Assembly: GCA_017454585.1 (NCBI GenBank)
Contig: JAFTCU010000186.1
Coordinates: 1-26,770, forward strand
Origin: Thermoguttaceae bacterium
GTDB lineage: Bacteria > Planctomycetota > Planctomycetia > Pirellulales > Thermoguttaceae
Direction: 5' to 3'
DNA length: 26,770 nucleotides
Each line of letters starts with the position of its first letter. The first letter of the stretch is position 1. The position numbers and the translations under genes are program-made. This document shows positions 1-8,205 of the stretch, one piece after another. The notes beneath the pieces are model-generated. The model was not told the DNA's origin. It saw only the letters and a program-made list of their open reading frames with translations, and searched no databases.

Positions 1-17
1 AAGCCCAAACGGGCAAG
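1..17 (-). terminator. Possible hairpin after tRNA-Tyr, cut by the window edge
   Basis: On the minus strand the bases just after tRNA-Tyr read GCCC-GTTT-GGGC followed by TT at the window edge. This could be the stem of a terminator or a processing hairpin between tRNAs. The sequence ends too soon to see a T-tract, so the call is tentative. Confidence 0.3.
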
Positions 18-99
18 TGGTGGAACATGGATTCGAACCATGGAAAGCACTGCTAGCAGATTTACAGTCTGCCCCCTTTGGCCACTCGGGAATTCCACC
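18..99 (-). tRNA. tRNA-Tyr (anticodon GTA)
   Basis: The minus strand folds as a class II tRNA of 82 nt. The acceptor stem is GGTGGAA/TTCCACC with discriminator A. The anticodon arm is GCAGA-CTGTAAA-TCTGC, giving anticodon GTA. A long variable arm follows, as expected for bacterial tRNA-Tyr, and the T arm is CATGG-TTCGAAT-CCATG. CCA is not encoded, because the discriminator is followed by CTT. It lies 14 nt after tRNA-Thr on the same strand and is almost certainly co-transcribed with it. Confidence 0.96.
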
Positions 100-113
100 A
101 TTTTTTGTTAAAA

Positions 114-186
114 AGCTAGAGGTGGGACTTGAACCCACAACCTGTTGATTACAAATCAACTGCTCTGCCAATTGAGCTATTCTAGC
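114..186 (-). tRNA. tRNA-Thr (anticodon TGT)
   Basis: The minus strand gives a 73-nt cloverleaf. The D arm is GCTC...GAGC, the anticodon arm is GTTGA-TTTGTAA-TCAAC (anticodon TGT) and the T arm is GTGGG-TTCAAGT-CCCAC. The acceptor stem GCTAGAA/CTCTAGC has six pairs and an A-C mismatch at its base. The discriminator is T and CCA is not encoded. It is the first gene of the unit, about 30 nt downstream of the start site predicted from the promoter at 222-249. Confidence 0.95.
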
Positions 187-221
187 GGATTTGAGTCTCT
201 GGTCCTCATATAACTCAGGAT

Positions 222-256
222 AGTATAGCAGAAACCTGAAATTCATCAAGGGGGGG
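222..256 (-). promoter_or_regulatory. tRNA operon promoter with C7 tract
   Basis: Reading the minus strand: C7 (250-256), then TTGATG (-35, 244-249), a 16-bp spacer, then TATACT (-10, 222-227). It points at the Thr-Tyr tRNA pair. The C-tract joined directly to -35 with a 16-bp spacer recurs at five other places in this window. Confidence 0.75.
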
Positions 257-353
257 ATTCCCAAATTTTATCAAATTTTTCTCTTTTTCTTTCGTTCCCA
301 ATCTTTTCCCCAGGGAAAAGCAGGGGAAATGGGCGGGAAAGGAAGGCGGGAAA

Positions 354-2828
354 TCATTCCGGATCGGCCGGTTTTTCCGTCGCCTGCTGCATGTAGATCG
401 GCTGGCGGCGATAGTAAATTTCCAGCGTCATGAGGCAAAGCGCCGTTTCGTACAAACGCCCGCCTGTTGCCGCGTATCCGCCGCCCGGGTTCCAGCTCCC
501 ACTGTTGTGACCGTCCCCTTTGACCTGGCTTTCCACGATCTGATCGTGCATTCTTTTGTACCAGCGCGTCCAGGGGTCGCCGCCGTAGTGACGCAGAAGC
601 AGTGTGGCGTAGTAATTGTAGTACATGTCGCGGCTTGGGCCCATGCTGCTGATGTACTCAACGCCTTTTTTCAGCATCGGATTCTCAGGATCCCAGCCGT
701 CGTAGTACATCCGGTCGAGCAGCGCAATGGCCGTGCAGCCGGGAGTTCCGCCCGGGGTCACGTAGCCGTATTTTGCGCCGTCTTCTGTCTGAACCGAGTT
801 CAGAAAATTCATGGCCTTTGCCGGGACGATCGGATCGACCGTCAGTTCGCCCAGGCAAGCGGATTTCAGCGCCATGAGCTGCCAGCCGGAAACCGATGTG
901 TCGCCGGGCTGCTGCGGAACGTACCGCCACCCGCCGCCAACCGGGTCCTGAGCGTACGTAATAAAATTAATGGCCTTCTGCGCCGGGCCTTGGAGCGACT
1001 TTTCTTTCGTCATCGCGTAGGCTTCCGTCAGGCAAATTGCGGCCAGACCGTGCGCGTACATCGTGCCTTCTGCCTGGTGGAGTGAACCGCCGTCCTCGCA
1101 CTTCGGGTCTTTCGTCATCGAGGCGACCAGGTACGTCAGTCCCTTTCTGACCTGCTGCTGGTACTCGCCTTCCTGAATATACGCCGCACCGCAGCCAAGA
1201 AAGGGAAGGATCCCCATGGCCGTCGCGGCGTTGGTGCATTTCATCATCGATCCCGGGTTTCCGCAGTTGCAGCCATCCCCCACGAGGCAGTGATTGAAGT
1301 TCCAGCTTCCGTTCGGGAGCTGATGCCGGGCGAGCCACTCAAGTCCAGGCTTCACAGGCCCCGGGCCGCAGATTCGTGTACCGGAAGCAAGGGCCTCTTC
1401 CCCCTCCTTCGAGTCCACGGCTTTCTCATCGGCCGGAACGTCCTGCGGTGCCGCGTGGAACAGAACCGCCACCGATTTGGCGGGAAGCGCGAGTTTCCCA
1501 TCCTTCCAGATTTCCGGCATGACGGTAAACGAATGCTCCTGATCGAGCAGTTTCACCTCGGCCCCGGCAAAGTCCGCGCCTTTAATTTCCAGCGGGACTT
1601 CCGCCGCTTCGTCCGAATTGTTCACGACCATGATCGCCGCGTCTCCCGCCTCGTTTTTCGCCGCGAGGGCGTAGATTTTAGCCGCCTGGTCAGAGGTCAC
1701 TGCGACCGCCGTCCCGAGTTTGTACAAAATGTTGAAGGCGTAAATGGACCAGTACGTTTTCGTGACTTTTTTGCTCGGGAAGTAGTACAGGCCGCAGTAG
1801 GCGCGCTGCGGGTACGCGTCGTAGTACATCGCTTTGTCGATCCCCGTCTGGTACTGCATCAGGCAGAACGCGGAAGCGACGAACGCGGCACCGGGCGCTT
1901 CTTTCATCTCGTCGAACTGGTCCGGCCGGTTCGTGATGTAGTTCCACTCGTTGAAAATATTCTCGACGTTTTCCATGCCGTGCTCTTTGAGTTTTTCATC
2001 GACGTACTTCGAGTGAGCGACTATTTCTTCCGGGTCGCTCGTGTAGAGGTGCCACGAGAAGAAATCCAGCGGCGCGCGGGTCTCCTCGTCCTGAACGTAG
2101 TCGAGGAAGGTTTCGAACCAGTCGATAAAACTCCAGTGCCAGTGCCCCGGTTTGGCGCTTTCTGCCCGTGTGAGCGGGTAGAAGCCGCAGCTCGCGTAAC
2201 CGCCGATTTTCAGGTCCGGGAAGCATTTCTTGAGGTGGTTGGCCGTCACGCGGTACAGCTCGAAAAACTGCTCCTTGGTCCCCTTCCACATCGGTGGGTT
2301 TTCCGGCTCGTTCCAGATCTCCCAGTACTGGATCCCGAAATGATGGCCGTCCGCCCAGCCCTCGTTGAAGTGGCGGATCATCATCTCGCAGATCTTCGCG
2401 AATTTCTGGGGGTCTTTCGGCGGGAAGATCCGGTACGCCTTGATTTGGTAGTAGTTTTCGATCGTCACGCCGAGCCGGTAAAACGGTTCCACGCCGGATT
2501 TCACCAGCCCGGAGAGATACGCGTCCGTGAACGCAAAATCGTACGAGGCCGGGTCGTCCGGGTCCGCGTCGAAATTGGGGAAAATGTTCGGAATGTCCAC
2601 GTAAACGCCGCCGCCGAAACGCCCCATCGTATCGTGGAGCCGCGAGTACGGGATCCCAGCGTCGCGCAGTTCCGGCAGGACCTGGCCATGCGTCAGCGGC
2701 GAATTATCGATCCCGTGCAGGGGTTTCACCTGACCGGCTTCCTGAGTGAAATCGACCTGAACCGGCCCGGCAGCGAAAAGCGCGGAGGCCAAAAGAACGA
2801 ATATGAGGGAGGAAAAGAAGGCTTTCAT
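354..2828 (-). CDS. Secreted GH39-like glycosidase fused to a squalene-cyclase-like toroid domain
   Basis: The 824-aa protein starts at the ATG at 2828, six bases after a GGAG; the frame stays open upstream to 2918 without a comparable ribosome site. Residues 1-20 form a signal peptide. Residues about 22-350 resemble clan-A TIM-barrel glycosidases of the GH39 (xylosidase/iduronidase) type: WEIWNEPE places the likely acid/base at E174 and IFNEW the likely nucleophile at E294. A beta-rich region to about 460 follows. After a charged linker (460-485), residues 490-815 show helical repeats with Gly-Gly-Trp and Gly-Ser-Trp turns, typical of the prenyltransferase/squalene-oxidase alpha/alpha toroid found in exported planctomycete proteins, plus a Cys-rich patch (CNCGNPG). 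The substrate is unknown. The joining of the two domains in one uninterrupted frame is unusual. The nearest upstream gene is rpsR, separated by a terminator, so this gene is probably transcribed alone. Confidence 0.82.
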   Translation of the reverse strand: MKAFFSSLIFVLLASALFAAGPVQVDFTQEAGQVKPLHGIDNSPLTHGQVLPELRDAGIPYSRLHDTMGRFGGGVYVDIPNIFPNFDADPDDPASYDFAFTDAYLSGLVKSGVEPFYRLGVTIENYYQIKAYRIFPPKDPQKFAKICEMMIRHFNEGWADGHHFGIQYWEIWNEPENPPMWKGTKEQFFELYRVTANHLKKCFPDLKIGGYASCGFYPLTRAESAKPGHWHWSFIDWFETFLDYVQDEETRAPLDFFSWHLYTSDPEEIVAHSKYVDEKLKEHGMENVENIFNEWNYITNRPDQFDEMKEAPGAAFVASAFCLMQYQTGIDKAMYYDAYPQRAYCGLYYFPSKKVTKTYWSIYAFNILYKLGTAVAVTSDQAAKIYALAAKNEAGDAAIMVVNNSDEAAEVPLEIKGADFAGAEVKLLDQEHSFTVMPEIWKDGKLALPAKSVAVLFHAAPQDVPADEKAVDSKEGEEALASGTRICGPGPVKPGLEWLARHQLPNGSWNFNHCLVGDGCNCGNPGSMMKCTNAATAMGILPFLGCGAAYIQEGEYQQQVRKGLTYLVASMTKDPKCEDGGSLHQAEGTMYAHGLAAICLTEAYAMTKEKSLQGPAQKAINFITYAQDPVGGGWRYVPQQPGDTSVSGWQLMALKSACLGELTVDPIVPAKAMNFLNSVQTEDGAKYGYVTPGGTPGCTAIALLDRMYYDGWDPENPMLKKGVEYISSMGPSRDMYYNYYATLLLRHYGGDPWTRWYKRMHDQIVESQVKGDGHNSGSWNPGGGYAATGGRLYETALCLMTLEIYYRRQPIYMQQATEKPADPE

Positions 2829-3165
2829 CGGATTCTCCATCAGGCGGGCGGGGGCAGTTATGCCTCCGAAAATATCAGGTTGAATGTGGTCTTTTTTCGG
2901 GAGCATAACTACCCCCATTCACCTGATTGTACCAAAGAGAGAACCACCTGTCAAGGGGCTGCTGAAATACGTGATTTAACTACAATGAATTAATTAAAAA
3001 AAGCACCGTTTGAGAAAACGATGCTTTTATTTCTTCGAACAACAGCGGGAATCCCGGTTCTGCTCGAGTCAGAGCCGAAATCGCCACCAATCGGGGCGTA
3101 ACACCGTGAGGCTGATGCTCACTGGCGACCGTCGTTCAATCTTTTGAAACCAATCGGCCTGGAAC
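2829..3165. other. 337-bp intergenic region with a terminator and several potential hairpins
   Basis: This gap between rpsR and the GH39 fusion gene holds no convincing ORF. Next to the terminator at 2996-3028 it contains a hairpin at 3055-3077 (eight pairs including one G-U on the plus strand, loop CTCGAGT), a GTGAG/CTCAC stem at 3106-3122 and a small CGGG/CCCG stem near 3045-3055. These could be a structured 3' UTR of rpsR or a small RNA. No promoter for the GH39 gene was recognised with confidence. Confidence 0.4.
2996..3028 (-). terminator. Intrinsic terminator of rpsR
   Basis: A 13-pair stem (2999-3011 with 3016-3028, loop GAGA/A) contains a single G-U on the minus-strand RNA. It runs into a T-tract on the minus strand (A-run 2996-3002 on the plus strand). 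It lies about 140 nt after the rpsR stop codon and before the GH39 fusion gene. Confidence 0.85.
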
Positions 3166-3462
3166 TCATTCGCCAACATAGGGAAGGAGAGCCATGAAGC
3201 GGGCGCGTTTCACCGCAGCGGTAACAGCGTGCTGGCTCACAGCGGAGCAACCACTCTTACGACGGCTGAGAATTTTGCCCTGGCGATTCGTCAGTTTTTT
3301 CAACAATTCCACGTCTTTGTAATCGACGTAGAGCGGACGAGGCAGCTTGCCGTCCACTGCGAGCGGGTCCTTTTTCTTTGTGTGGACCTTGGCCTTTGCG
3401 CGTTTACGGAACGGAGCAGCTCCTTTTTTGCCCTTCTTGTTAAAACCACCAGCTCTGGACAT
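3166..3462 (-). CDS. rpsR: 30S ribosomal protein bS18
   Basis: The 98-aa basic protein belongs to the bS18 family, which binds 16S rRNA on the small-subunit platform. The diagnostic core is present: [19 protein letters not shown], then [20 protein letters not shown] and [10 protein letters not shown] at the C-terminus. The lysine/arginine-rich N-terminal arm ([14 protein letters not shown]) is longer than in many homologues. I chose the ATG at 3462, which has GAAAGG six bases upstream, over an in-frame ATG 15 bases further up. In many bacteria rpsR sits between rpsF/ssb and rplI; here it stands alone, with its own promoter and terminator, divergent from the 1477-aa gene. Confidence 0.95.
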   Translation of the reverse strand: MSRAGGFNKKGKKGAAPFRKRAKAKVHTKKKDPLAVDGKLPRPLYVDYKDVELLKKLTNRQGKILSRRKSGCSAVSQHAVTAAVKRARFMALLPYVGE

Positions 3463-3529
3463 TTTAAAACCTTTCAATAAAATCTATATTCTTTCCACAT
3501 TCCTGCAATGGGATACAATTAGAAAAAAG

Positions 3530-3565
3530 ATTATAACGGATTTCAAATTTAATGCAAGGGGGGGG
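3530..3565 (-). promoter_or_regulatory. rpsR promoter with C8 tract
   Basis: On the minus strand: C8 (3558-3565), TTGCAT (-35, 3552-3557), 16-bp spacer, TATAAT (-10, 3530-3535, full consensus). The predicted leader of rpsR is about 60 nt. Confidence 0.8.
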
Positions 3566-3596
3566 ACCAAAAAAACAGGAAAAAGGATTTTTTTCT

Positions 3597-3631
3597 CCCC
3601 CCCTTTGTTTTATTCAAAAAACGGGTATGAT
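3597..3631 (+). promoter_or_regulatory. Promoter of the 1477-aa gene with C7 tract
   Basis: On the plus strand: C7 (3597-3603), TTTGTT (-35, 3604-3609), 16-bp spacer, TATGAT (-10, 3626-3631). The start codon follows about 40 bp later. It stands back to back with the rpsR promoter, with 31 bp between the two tracts. Confidence 0.65.
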
Positions 3632-3671
3632 AGTAATATTGTATTCTCGTCAAGATGCAGGAGAAAAAAAT

Positions 3672-6600
3672 ATGAACCCCATGGAGTGGAACTCAAACGA
3701 AAAAGAAGCATTTGAAATTGTTCTGGGCTACCTGAATTTTTCTTCGGGTGACCCGGCAGCTAAATTTCTCGCGGGGCTGAATACCATCTGCGCCGGTCTC
3801 GACGCGAGGAAAGCGAAAGAGGATCCTACTCCTATGTGGTGTCGGCTCGCGGCCGCTCTTTGGGACTATTTAAAATGGGTCCAGCCCAACTCGGAAGTTT
3901 TCTCTCAGGATACACAAGTCAGGCAGGCCCTCCTTTTTGGTTTCCTTTATTTTTTCCCCCATTACCGTGTCTGGCACAAAGACCTCCTTTTCCACCAGAA
4001 AGACGATGTTTTATTCAACGCGTTCTCAATTGGTCAGGCCTTTTACGCTATTCTGAAAGAAAAAGCCTTCGAATCCATTCCGGACGAAGCCGCAAATATC
4101 GCTTCTTCGGAGGAATTTCTCAAAACTTCTGACGCGGAAATGCCCGCCCGTGAAATCACTCCCGAAATACAAAAAGCGCTCGATCGTACGATCAACCACT
4201 ACGACGATTTTATCGGCTACCGCCCCATTCCGGTTTTACATTCCCGGCAAAAAATGCAGGCTTACCGTCACGAATGGCTCCACGCGATTCCGCTTTATAT
4301 CAAAGGCGTGGGCGTAGTTCACGGCGAATTTACGCAGATGGTCACCGATGCGCTGGAATATCTGAAAATTTCTGACGAATCCCTCCTCAACACTGCGATG
4401 TTCGACCTGGAAAATCTTGAAGAGCTTTCATTCGACCCGCGGGCAATGGATTTTAATCATCCGGTCAATCGCCGCCTGAATTACCACTTTGGAAGTTGGG
4501 ACCCGATGCACATCACGAACAAAGGCACCTACGACCGCTTTGTTCTGATTGAATCCACTATTCGTTCAATTTTTTCTCGGGCCCAAAACGTTCAGAAAGA
4601 AGAACAGGGCATCCCGCGCGAAGAACTTCGTAAAGAAGCCTCTGCGGTTCTGGCGGGAACCCTTCTCATGGGCGCGGCTGTAGGTGGGTGGGGGCCCGGC
4701 GCACGAACCTCTGCCGACACTTTCGAGTCTCTACTCCCAAAAATCGCGAAAATTCGTGACATTTTTTACCAGCAGCTCCTTGAAAAAATGCCCGAAAAAC
4801 ACGCCGAGCGTTTGCGTGAGGAAGCAAAAATACTGCATCAGCCTTTTGCCTCGGCCCGACAGTATTTCAACCGCAAACTCTCCAAACAACGCGCGGAGCA
4901 GTACCAGAACGTTCAGCTAGCTCGCCTGTACGCCTGGATGGGATACCAGGAAGCCTCGGACGAGATGATCGCCCGAGTGAACGTTCCTTCGTCACGGATG
5001 AGGTGCAATATCGATTGTCTCATAACGAAGGCTCATTTCGATATTGATCACGACCGAACGCTCGAGGCCATTCCCAAACTCTACAAAATCGAAGAGATCC
5101 TGAAGGAAGGGATCGAGTGTGGGGCGTTCGTCGATCCGTGGTACATTTTGGGGTTTGACGGTCAATATCCCCTTTCCCTTTCGGTCGAGGATTCAACGCA
5201 AGACCAGCGCGTAGATGAGTTGATCTCGCTGATCGGCGCGATCTTCTCACTCTATTCCCGAATCCTGAAAGAAACGGCAGCAAAAGGTTTACACAAGGAA
5301 CGCACCGAGCTGATGTTCCGCATGGAACAGATCACCCAGTGGTGGGATCAGTTCGGAACACTCGACATTTCGGAGATCAACAGCATTTCCGGCGCGGAGA
5401 CTTACGAATCCGTCCAACTCGTCGTGAACGCACTGGATGCGTGGTACGAAGGCGGGACCGCCGCGGGCGACATCGCGTTCTGGCGGCCGCGCATCGTCGA
5501 TTTTACCTCACCCAAGGCGTACACTCTTTTGATCGAGGCCCTGCTCGACCAGAAAGATCCGATCGCAGCGATGGCTCTTCTGATCAACTGGTTAAGTCAG
5601 TCCGAACTGATGAAACTCGACGACGGTGACTACTCATTCCACCCTCTGACCCTTCGCTGGATGGAAGATCTTTGGTACCCGCCGACCAAAGAGCAGCGGC
5701 TCCTTTGCCGCCGTGGTTCGACTCTGACAGATAACTGGAAACTCGCGAAACGTTTCATTGATCTGGTGGAAGCCAATGCGGAGATTTACGGGACAGTTCC
5801 TACTTTGGATCTGGAATCTTCAACCAAACATAATTCCTCTCGCGGAAATGGTCCAAAACGAAAACACAGACGCCCGGAAAATGAAGATGTCGAAACAGGT
5901 TTCGATTCCCTGGAAGACGAAAACCGTGAAGAGCTTGATGACAATGAAGACCACGAGATCTTCAATGCGGCCTGGGAAAATGTCATTTATCACGATTCGA
6001 CGGACGATGGGATCGACGACTCGATGATGGACGGCGAGTCACTCAAACACTCCATCGAAGATTTTCCGCTTACGAGCGAAATGGATCGCATTTCTGACCG
6101 GCTTCTGTTCATCATCACTCAGGCTCGCCTCTGGAAAATGGCCTCGGTCTTTTCCATTCCATTCGCGGATGAGCACGAAGATCGTTCCGAGGCTCTTCAG
6201 AATTGGAGCAATCAGGCGACCGAACACCGAAAACGTCTCGAAACGCTGATTTCCGAAGTAAAGAAGTTTGAGGTCAAAAAGCCTGACTTCTCGCGGTCGA
6301 TCGCTATGATGGAATATGAAAAGCAGCTTGGCATGAAGTACCTTCTGCTTGACCGGCTCGTTTCCACCGCCAGTGAACTTGAGGATGCCCAGCGTTTAAT
6401 GCGCATCGCTGATGTAAAAAACCGGATTTCGCAAATCGACACGTGGGAGAATGCGACGCGTTGTGTCATCCAGGCATTGATTTGCGGCGAGCCTCAAACT
6501 GTCAAAAAAATCTGGCGAAAAACGTTGAAACTCCTCTCTAAAGAGCCGATCCTTTATGAACCCATTGAACGTGGCGGTGATCCTATTCGGATGATTCGGA

Positions 6601-8105
6601 TCAAGAGTATTTTAACTGTCATTCAGCGTTTGCTCTCCAATCTCCCGCTTCAGGGGCTGCTCGTCGAGACGTACCAGGTCCTTTTGACCGTTCAGGAAAT
6701 GGAACGTCTGCATCCCATCAACGGGCGTGTAATTACGCGCTACGACGCCCTGTTCGACCTGGGAAGTAAAGGTATCCTCAGGTCGATCATCGTCAGCGGT
6801 TCTAAACCTGGCCGACAGAAGTGGAGCCTTGAAGTATTCATCAAACTGCTCGACCAAATGATGGATATCCTCCTTCAAAACTGGATTATACACAGTCATG
6901 GGATCCGTATTTCATCACTTGATCCGTTCCAGGATCCACGTGACTGGAATCAGTTAAAAACATTTATTCAGACCTACGGCGAGGATCTTTTCTCTCCCAT
7001 CCAGATGAACTATTCGAACTTGCAGGCAATTCATCACGAAGGAGTTCGTTCCTGGCTTGAATCCCTCAAGGAAAATATGGAGCTGAATGAAAATTCCTGG
7101 CGTCCCGATGGAAAAGAAATTCAGGGCAAAAAGTTAATAACCGATCTGGAGGCCGGGAAAATCTCGTTATTTCATACCCAACGTTTGCTCGAAACAATCG
7201 TCGAAACCCTTCTGGAGCGTTACGACCAGTTCATCGATTACAATACCACGACCACCCAATCCGATAATGGGGCCAACCTTTACATTTTGTTCGACTTCCT
7301 TAGGCTGCTATGTGAATACGATCGGCTGTCATGGGATTTGCGGCCGTTCATAAACGCGCATAAAGTGATGGTTCGCGAGAAAAGTTACGATGTCGCGGAT
7401 TCCTGGTTCGAAAGTATTCAGGACCGATCTGCGTTCCAGGCCAAACAGTTCATTCGCAGTTACAAAAAACTCTGCATCAAGTACGGTTTGACAGTAAAAA
7501 CCGTCGGCGACCGCATGGACGAACGCCTCGTAATGCCGATGGCCATTAATAAATTGTGTGCGTTGCTGGAACCTTCGATCCAAGAAGCCCGTACGGGAGG
7601 CGAAACCCCCTCGTTCACACGATTCCTGGAACTCGTTAAGGAATTCACCGCTGACGCTCTTGGGACTGGCTACGAACCGCCGGATTGGCTGGAAGAAATT
7701 GAGAATGAAATCAATCATTACAGAAATCGTTCCGAAGAGGACGACGAAATGCTGGACCTGAAAGATTTTATCCCCTCGAAGTTAATGACCAAAACGGACA
7801 TTCAACGGGTCATTCGTACTCTGAATCCCAACTCGAAACCTGCCCCGTCAGAGCACAATCCCCTGGAAGAATTTAACGATATAATAAAAGATTCTTCCCT
7901 GGATAAGCTGATGAATCGTGTCAACGATCCGGATATAACGATGGAAGAATTAAAAGATTTTCTGATAAATCAGTTTCAGAATCAGGAAATCATCGGATTT
8001 GATTTGGGGAATGAACTCCTCAACAATGAAGACCTGGAGAACACAGAAAGCGATGATTCCGATGAAGATGATGAAGACGATATATTCCGAAAATTGTTTG
8101 AATAA
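3672..8105 (+). CDS. Very large cytoplasmic protein of unknown function (1477 aa)
   Basis: The protein starts at the ATG at 3672, with AGGAG nine bases upstream; the frame is open 40 codons further but without a ribosome site, and that part overlaps the promoter. No signal peptide or membrane segment is visible, so it is probably cytoplasmic. The N-terminal half (about 1-700) is rich in aromatic residues and mostly helical, with a distinctive stretch near residue 280 (NHPVNRRLNYHFGSWDP) and a glycine-rich hydrophobic segment (LLMGAAVGGWGPGA) near residue 335. A highly charged, low-complexity linker lies at about 720-800. The rest is helical and may be a repeat solenoid, and the tail is strongly acidic (SDDSDEDDEDD). 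It resembles conserved planctomycete hypotheticals from memory; I know of no function. Its strong housekeeping-type promoter, shared with rpsR, suggests constitutive expression. Confidence 0.85.
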   Translation: MNPMEWNSNEKEAFEIVLGYLNFSSGDPAAKFLAGLNTICAGLDARKAKEDPTPMWCRLAAALWDYLKWVQPNSEVFSQDTQVRQALLFGFLYFFPHYRVWHKDLLFHQKDDVLFNAFSIGQAFYAILKEKAFESIPDEAANIASSEEFLKTSDAEMPAREITPEIQKALDRTINHYDDFIGYRPIPVLHSRQKMQAYRHEWLHAIPLYIKGVGVVHGEFTQMVTDALEYLKISDESLLNTAMFDLENLEELSFDPRAMDFNHPVNRRLNYHFGSWDPMHITNKGTYDRFVLIESTIRSIFSRAQNVQKEEQGIPREELRKEASAVLAGTLLMGAAVGGWGPGARTSADTFESLLPKIAKIRDIFYQQLLEKMPEKHAERLREEAKILHQPFASARQYFNRKLSKQRAEQYQNVQLARLYAWMGYQEASDEMIARVNVPSSRMRCNIDCLITKAHFDIDHDRTLEAIPKLYKIEEILKEGIECGAFVDPWYILGFDGQYPLSLSVEDSTQDQRVDELISLIGAIFSLYSRILKETAAKGLHKERTELMFRMEQITQWWDQFGTLDISEINSISGAETYESVQLVVNALDAWYEGGTAAGDIAFWRPRIVDFTSPKAYTLLIEALLDQKDPIAAMALLINWLSQSELMKLDDGDYSFHPLTLRWMEDLWYPPTKEQRLLCRRGSTLTDNWKLAKRFIDLVEANAEIYGTVPTLDLESSTKHNSSRGNGPKRKHRRPENEDVETGFDSLEDENREELDDNEDHEIFNAAWENVIYHDSTDDGIDDSMMDGESLKHSIEDFPLTSEMDRISDRLLFIITQARLWKMASVFSIPFADEHEDRSEALQNWSNQATEHRKRLETLISEVKKFEVKKPDFSRSIAMMEYEKQLGMKYLLLDRLVSTASELEDAQRLMRIADVKNRISQIDTWENATRCVIQALICGEPQTVKKIWRKTLKLLSKEPILYEPIERGGDPIRMIRIKSILTVIQRLLSNLPLQGLLVETYQVLLTVQEMERLHPINGRVITRYDALFDLGSKGILRSIIVSGSKPGRQKWSLEVFIKLLDQMMDILLQNWIIHSHGIRISSLDPFQDPRDWNQLKTFIQTYGEDLFSPIQMNYSNLQAIHHEGVRSWLESLKENMELNENSWRPDGKEIQGKKLITDLEAGKISLFHTQRLLETIVETLLERYDQFIDYNTTTTQSDNGANLYILFDFLRLLCEYDRLSWDLRPFINAHKVMVREKSYDVADSWFESIQDRSAFQAKQFIRSYKKLCIKYGLTVKTVGDRMDERLVMPMAINKLCALLEPSIQEARTGGETPSFTRFLELVKEFTADALGTGYEPPDWLEEIENEINHYRNRSEEDDEMLDLKDFIPSKLMTKTDIQRVIRTLNPNSKPAPSEHNPLEEFNDIIKDSSLDKLMNRVNDPDITMEELKDFLINQFQNQEIIGFDLGNELLNNEDLENTESDDSDEDDEDDIFRKLFE

Positions 8106-8205
8106 CAAAGAACAAAATCAAGTTTTTCGCGATTCTTTTTCGTGAAGCCTTTATGACTCGTTCCTGATTCCTTTCCCCGTTTCCTTTTTCCCAAGGACCA
8201 ATCCC

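Noticed and set aside
250..256. C/G runs as sequencing homopolymer noise
   Set aside because: The runs of seven or more fall at the same place relative to -35/-10 pairs, which random errors would not do.
1290..2993. 567-codon plus-strand ORF opposite the GH39 fusion gene
   Set aside because: It is an antisense shadow of a GC-rich gene, rich in Arg, Val and Phe with no domain; the minus-strand frame has a signal peptide, a ribosome site and catalytic motifs.
3552..3671. N-terminal extension of the 1477-aa protein from an ATG at 3552
   Set aside because: The extension would start upstream of the promoter -10 and has no ribosome site; the ATG at 3672 has AGGAG.
8106..8205. Terminator after the 1477-aa gene
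   Set aside because: The best stem (CGCGA/TCGTG near 8130-8145) is short and has no T-tract after it.
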